Source of the DNA: Fibrobacterota bacterium
Lineage (GTDB): Bacteria; Fibrobacterota; Chitinivibrionia; Chitinivibrionales; JANQEN01
DNA: 8,269 nucleotides
NCBI GenBank assembly: GCA_030619215.1
Contig: JAUXBV010000117.1
Location: 1-8,269 of the forward strand
Direction of reading: 5' to 3'
Within the stretch, counting starts at the first letter, position 1; each line of letters opens with the position of its first letter. This document shows positions 7,401 through 8,269 of the stretch, one piece after another. A program made the translations under genes and the position numbers. The notes beneath the pieces were generated by a model, which saw nothing but the letters and a program-made list of their open reading frames with translations, made no database searches and was not told the DNA's origin.

Positions 7401-8269
7401 CTGACGCCTCCAAAGCATAAATATTTGCATTTGTAACCGGCACTCCATTTATGTTTTTTACATGGCCGGATATATTCGGTTTATTATTATTATCAGATGG
7501 ATTCCTCGTGAGTGTAACCCCGAAATCCATGGTCTGGTTTTCGGAAATCCAGAAATAGTATAACGGGTTTACCGTATTTCCTGCCGGATTATAATATTGT
7601 GGAGGGTAATTCGAGACAGAGATATAAATCGAATAATCTCCTGCGGGTAAAAAATGAAATTCGATTGGATACGTTAGTGAATCGGGGTTAAGATAAAAAT
7701 TATATGAGTGTCCCTGATCAGAATATAGCGTAATATACCCGTCAACATACACGAGATTATTAAGGCTGTCAAAGAGCATTATCTTTACGGTTGCATTAGA
7801 TGTCGTGTCATTTACAGTATCCGGATTTTGTGACAGCTTTATTTCAGGGATAAAAATAGTGTTAAACTCGTCAACCTCGAGCATGAAGAATGGGTTTATT
7901 GTAGTCCCGTTCGGTGAAAAAAACTGAACAGGGAGGCTTGAATTCGTAGGAGGTACAAAAACCAGGTTATGCGGACAGTTAGATGGGACGTGAGGTAAAA
8001 CAAAATTTCCATATTGATCCGTTATAGCGGAGTCAACAGGGGTCGGGTTTGCCGGCTCCAGAACTGCCACCTGAACATTAGGTATTTCAATACCAGCTTC
8101 ACTCATTACTCTTCCCTCGATTGCCCCAAAGTAGTTATTTGGCGGAATACTTGTTTCAGGGGGATTTAAAAGAAGCTTGATGTGAACAGTGAATACAGCC
8201 TGATCATGCAAATAAATAGCGGCTTGCGGCGGTGTTTTACAGTTCGTTTCCTGATCCCAGTACTGACCC
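4456..8269 (-). CDS. Giant modular surface protein, 5'-truncated by the window edge, with T9SS-like C-terminal sorting domain
   Basis: The visible part encodes about 1,270 residues and the frame stays open to the right edge. A TTG at 8209-8211 could be mistaken for a start, but coding-like sequence ('YWDQETNCKTPPQAAIY') continues above it, so the true start and signal peptide lie outside. Counting from that TTG, residues 27-90, 141-234, 246-352 and 355-440 look like carboxypeptidase-regulatory/prealbumin-like beta-sandwiches. Typical pieces are 'IEGRVMSEAGIEIPNVQV...TDQYGNF', 'ISGHVKNINGVPVTNANIYAL...TDSAGNY...LQPGNY' and 'VIGFVKDEQQNGIKNIRVNL...TDVNGRF...IPEGKW'. Residues 446-690 appear to hold further diverged copies ('SPIPEGNWRM', 'MIGHIKGEHGELF'). 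Residues 708-818 resemble fibronectin type III ('ISLNWFPS', 'YLVYRI', 'YMYVVAGIDAEEN'). Two 'W-N-x-V' modules follow (840-904, 928-984), then an uncharacterised beta region to 1140, and a FlgD-like sorting domain (1150-1251). No catalytic domain is seen; a structural, adhesive or matrix role is inferred. Confidence 0.88.
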   Translation of the reverse strand, partial: GQYWDQETNCKTPPQAAIYLHDQAVFTVHIKLLLNPPETSIPPNNYFGAIEGRVMSEAGIEIPNVQVAVLEPANPTPVDSAITDQYGNFVLPHVPSNCPHNLVFVPPTNSSLPVQFFSPNGTTINPFFMLEVDEFNTIFIPEIKLSQNPDTVNDTTSNATVKIMLFDSLNNLVYVDGYITLYSDQGHSYNFYLNPDSLTYPIEFHFLPAGDYSIYISVSNYPPQYYNPAGNTVNPLYYFWISENQTMDFGVTLTRNPSDNNNKPNISGHVKNINGVPVTNANIYALEASDPSQYMMWISTSNIWSNYSAVTDSAGNYEIYNLQPGNYALIAQKETENYVTVFFRDALYIKEAEIISIISSTDSKSADFILQRGTTVIGFVKDEQQNGIKNIRVNLWQDHESGMQSTFFYETTTDVNGRFVFRGIPEGKWHAEVWDENGIYYRDDDEYEDIVTSYNIPEVKLNDDITMNAGGNLFGKYTLPWSDTLYYYDFGTLFLYPEDTSGINSDTSEDIWEHMHIQVMRTDTPGIYRTSPIPEGNWRMVISPNIMHDMMNFQGKDFIPYLKWAYIDHASSIDNTTIFSITPYKAIEYEIRFEEGGYAMIGHIKGEHGELFGFDTTTGIQGNYFNVNTYIKEGDHFIKIGESHGGENNSFVITGLVDGHEYYFEAWAGDYRDQWWKSNADTAQYTTTCNWKKAIPYKFSTANFTPLIIRLMEKPEDYDQWNDEGPSCIKNLEMKPEGFTTISLNWFPSPQTENVVRYLVYRIKNASEDLFEINDEGWYEPTVSEDSIFKLIDTFSVIDTFFIDNNALPYINYMYVVAGIDAEENHGKLLPGDIPLSAYFTEITYNAFTNTTHVNPAAWNMVGICGLDSLKPQPDTSTTINLKMFYWDETADSSKLYSHYVPATSLYPTKGVWIYSSDILPLTMTELTFHDLVNKKDDIKISLITGWNQVSSPFPYEVSPSWLMQDYVAWEWISEENKYVEAKTLKPWKAYWVQSQDTVNLPVPPTFSVAKKRGLSKLSMNAEWELTVSLVGENSSDPDNFIGTLPVELVKSINNTSLEPPPAFDFSHLYFANGTKRLSKHFVFSSAIPEKKIEWKVGISPSNEAMNIVVNDIASIPKEVSLFWIDNSNTVNLREKNTISVSAHSETKYGYIIATANPEDIGLYTGKLTLCPNFPNPFRGNTTIEFCIPYFWGKDGSGANSDRQKASLNIYNIAGQLVSTVFSGYAKAGGRHRKVWNGKSNSGRILPSGVYIARLKIAGHTKTMRMFKVR
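4459..4764 (-). other. Full-length T9SS type A-like C-terminal sorting domain (coding segment)
   Basis: The last 102 residues of the giant protein contain 'LCPNFPNPFRGNTTIEFCIP', the canonical 'xNxPNPFxxxTxIxfxlP' opening. 'LNIYNIAGQLVSTVFSGY' follows, then 'GRHRKVWNGKSNSGRILPSGVYIARL' in parts, and the basic end 'KTMRMFKVR'. This is the pattern of FlgD Ig-like/type A sorting domains, which in Bacteroidota and relatives direct proteins across the outer membrane through the Por (T9SS) system and are usually cleaved off. An insertion 'FWGKDGSGANSDRQ' lies between the first two strands. Confidence 0.85.
5260..5430 (-). repeat. Second 'W-N-x-V' module of the giant protein
   Basis: Residues 928-984 (counted from the TTG at 8211) begin 'WNQVSSPFPY', pass through 'YVAWEWISEENKY', and finish 'LKPWKAYWVQSQD'. 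This parallels the module encoded at 5500-5694, 88 residues earlier. 'GWN-x-(V/I)-(S/G)-x-P' modules with a later 'G/K-x-(W/Y)-W-(I/V)' strand are common just ahead of sorting domains in large secreted proteins of the FCB group. Confidence 0.55.
5500..5694 (-). repeat. First 'W-N-x-V' module of the giant protein
   Basis: Residues 840-904 begin 'WNMVGICGLDSL', include 'KMFYWDETADSSKLYSHY', and end 'YPTKGVWIYSSD'. They align by motif order with the module at 5260-5430: W-N-x-V, aromatic-Trp strand, then 'P-x-K-x-x-W-(I/V)'. Sequence similarity is low outside these points, so this is an old duplication. Confidence 0.55.
7498..7599 (-). repeat. Second copy of 'Q-(F/Y)2-x-P-x-G-x-T-(I/V)-N-P' motif in the giant protein
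   Basis: Residues 205-238 read 'QYYNPAGNTVNPLYYFWI...MDFGVTLTRNP'. They match 'QFFSPNGTTINPFFMLEV...IFIPEIKLSQNP' at residues 96-130 with the same spacing. The repeat marks the final strands of adjacent beta-sandwich modules about 109 residues apart. Confidence 0.65.
7822..7926 (-). repeat. First copy of 'Q-(F/Y)2-x-P-x-G-x-T-(I/V)-N-P' motif in the giant protein
   Basis: Residues 96-130 counted from the TTG at 8211. They align with the copy encoded at 7498-7599, including the Gln-aromatic-aromatic start, Pro, Gly, Thr-(Ile/Val)-Asn-Pro-(Phe/Leu)-aromatic, and a trailing Leu-x-x-Asn-Pro. A weaker third version may be 'VTVFFRDALYIKEAEII...ADFILQRG' at residues 320-354. Confidence 0.65.

Noticed and set aside
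8209..8211. TTG as the start codon of the giant protein
   Set aside because: The same frame stays open with plausible protein sequence to the window edge, and residues just after it lie inside beta-strand-like sequence rather than a signal peptide.

Overview
The window suggests a bacterium of the FCB (Fibrobacterota-Chlorobiota-Bacteroidota) group or a related uncultured phylum. The clues are indirect: two predicted secreted proteins end in domains resembling type IX secretion (T9SS, Por) C-terminal sorting domains, one with the 'PNFPNPF...TTIEF' signature; base composition is moderately AT-rich; and two of the four genes with a visible start have no clear Shine-Dalgarno sequence. No rRNA, tRNA, CRISPR array, transposase or phage gene was seen, so the taxonomic placement is inference.

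Layout, left to right. A strong sigma70-like promoter (37-65) precedes a plus-strand gene for a 442-residue exported protein (143-1471), built from two diverged beta-sandwich (lectin/glucanase-like) domains and a short sorting-like tail. A perfect 11-bp hairpin (1510-1538) ends both this gene and the convergent rpmB, which encodes a 60-residue zinc-ribbon-type ribosomal protein L28 (1566-1748, minus). Divergent from rpmB is a CDP-alcohol phosphatidyltransferase (1865-2461, plus) with a complete catalytic motif and features resembling phosphatidylinositol-phosphate synthases. It converges on argS, the arginyl-tRNA synthetase (2550-4316, minus). A perfect 27-bp tandem duplication (2500-2553) runs into the argS stop codon. 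A 139-bp gap (4317-4455) separates argS from the 3' part of a giant modular surface protein (4456 to the right edge, minus), which is open beyond the window.

There is little sign of operon structure. Strands alternate, and each gene appears to be an individually transcribed unit. Three are core functions (translation, tRNA charging, phospholipid synthesis) and two are lineage-specific secreted proteins. The shared biological thread is export of large beta-sandwich proteins through a T9SS-like route: both outer genes carry the presumptive C-terminal sorting domain, though no secretion machinery is encoded here. I see no convincing evidence of a new defence, mobile or regulatory system. The most unusual items are the modular repeats of the giant protein, the argS-end tandem duplication, and the possible inositol-phospholipid enzyme.
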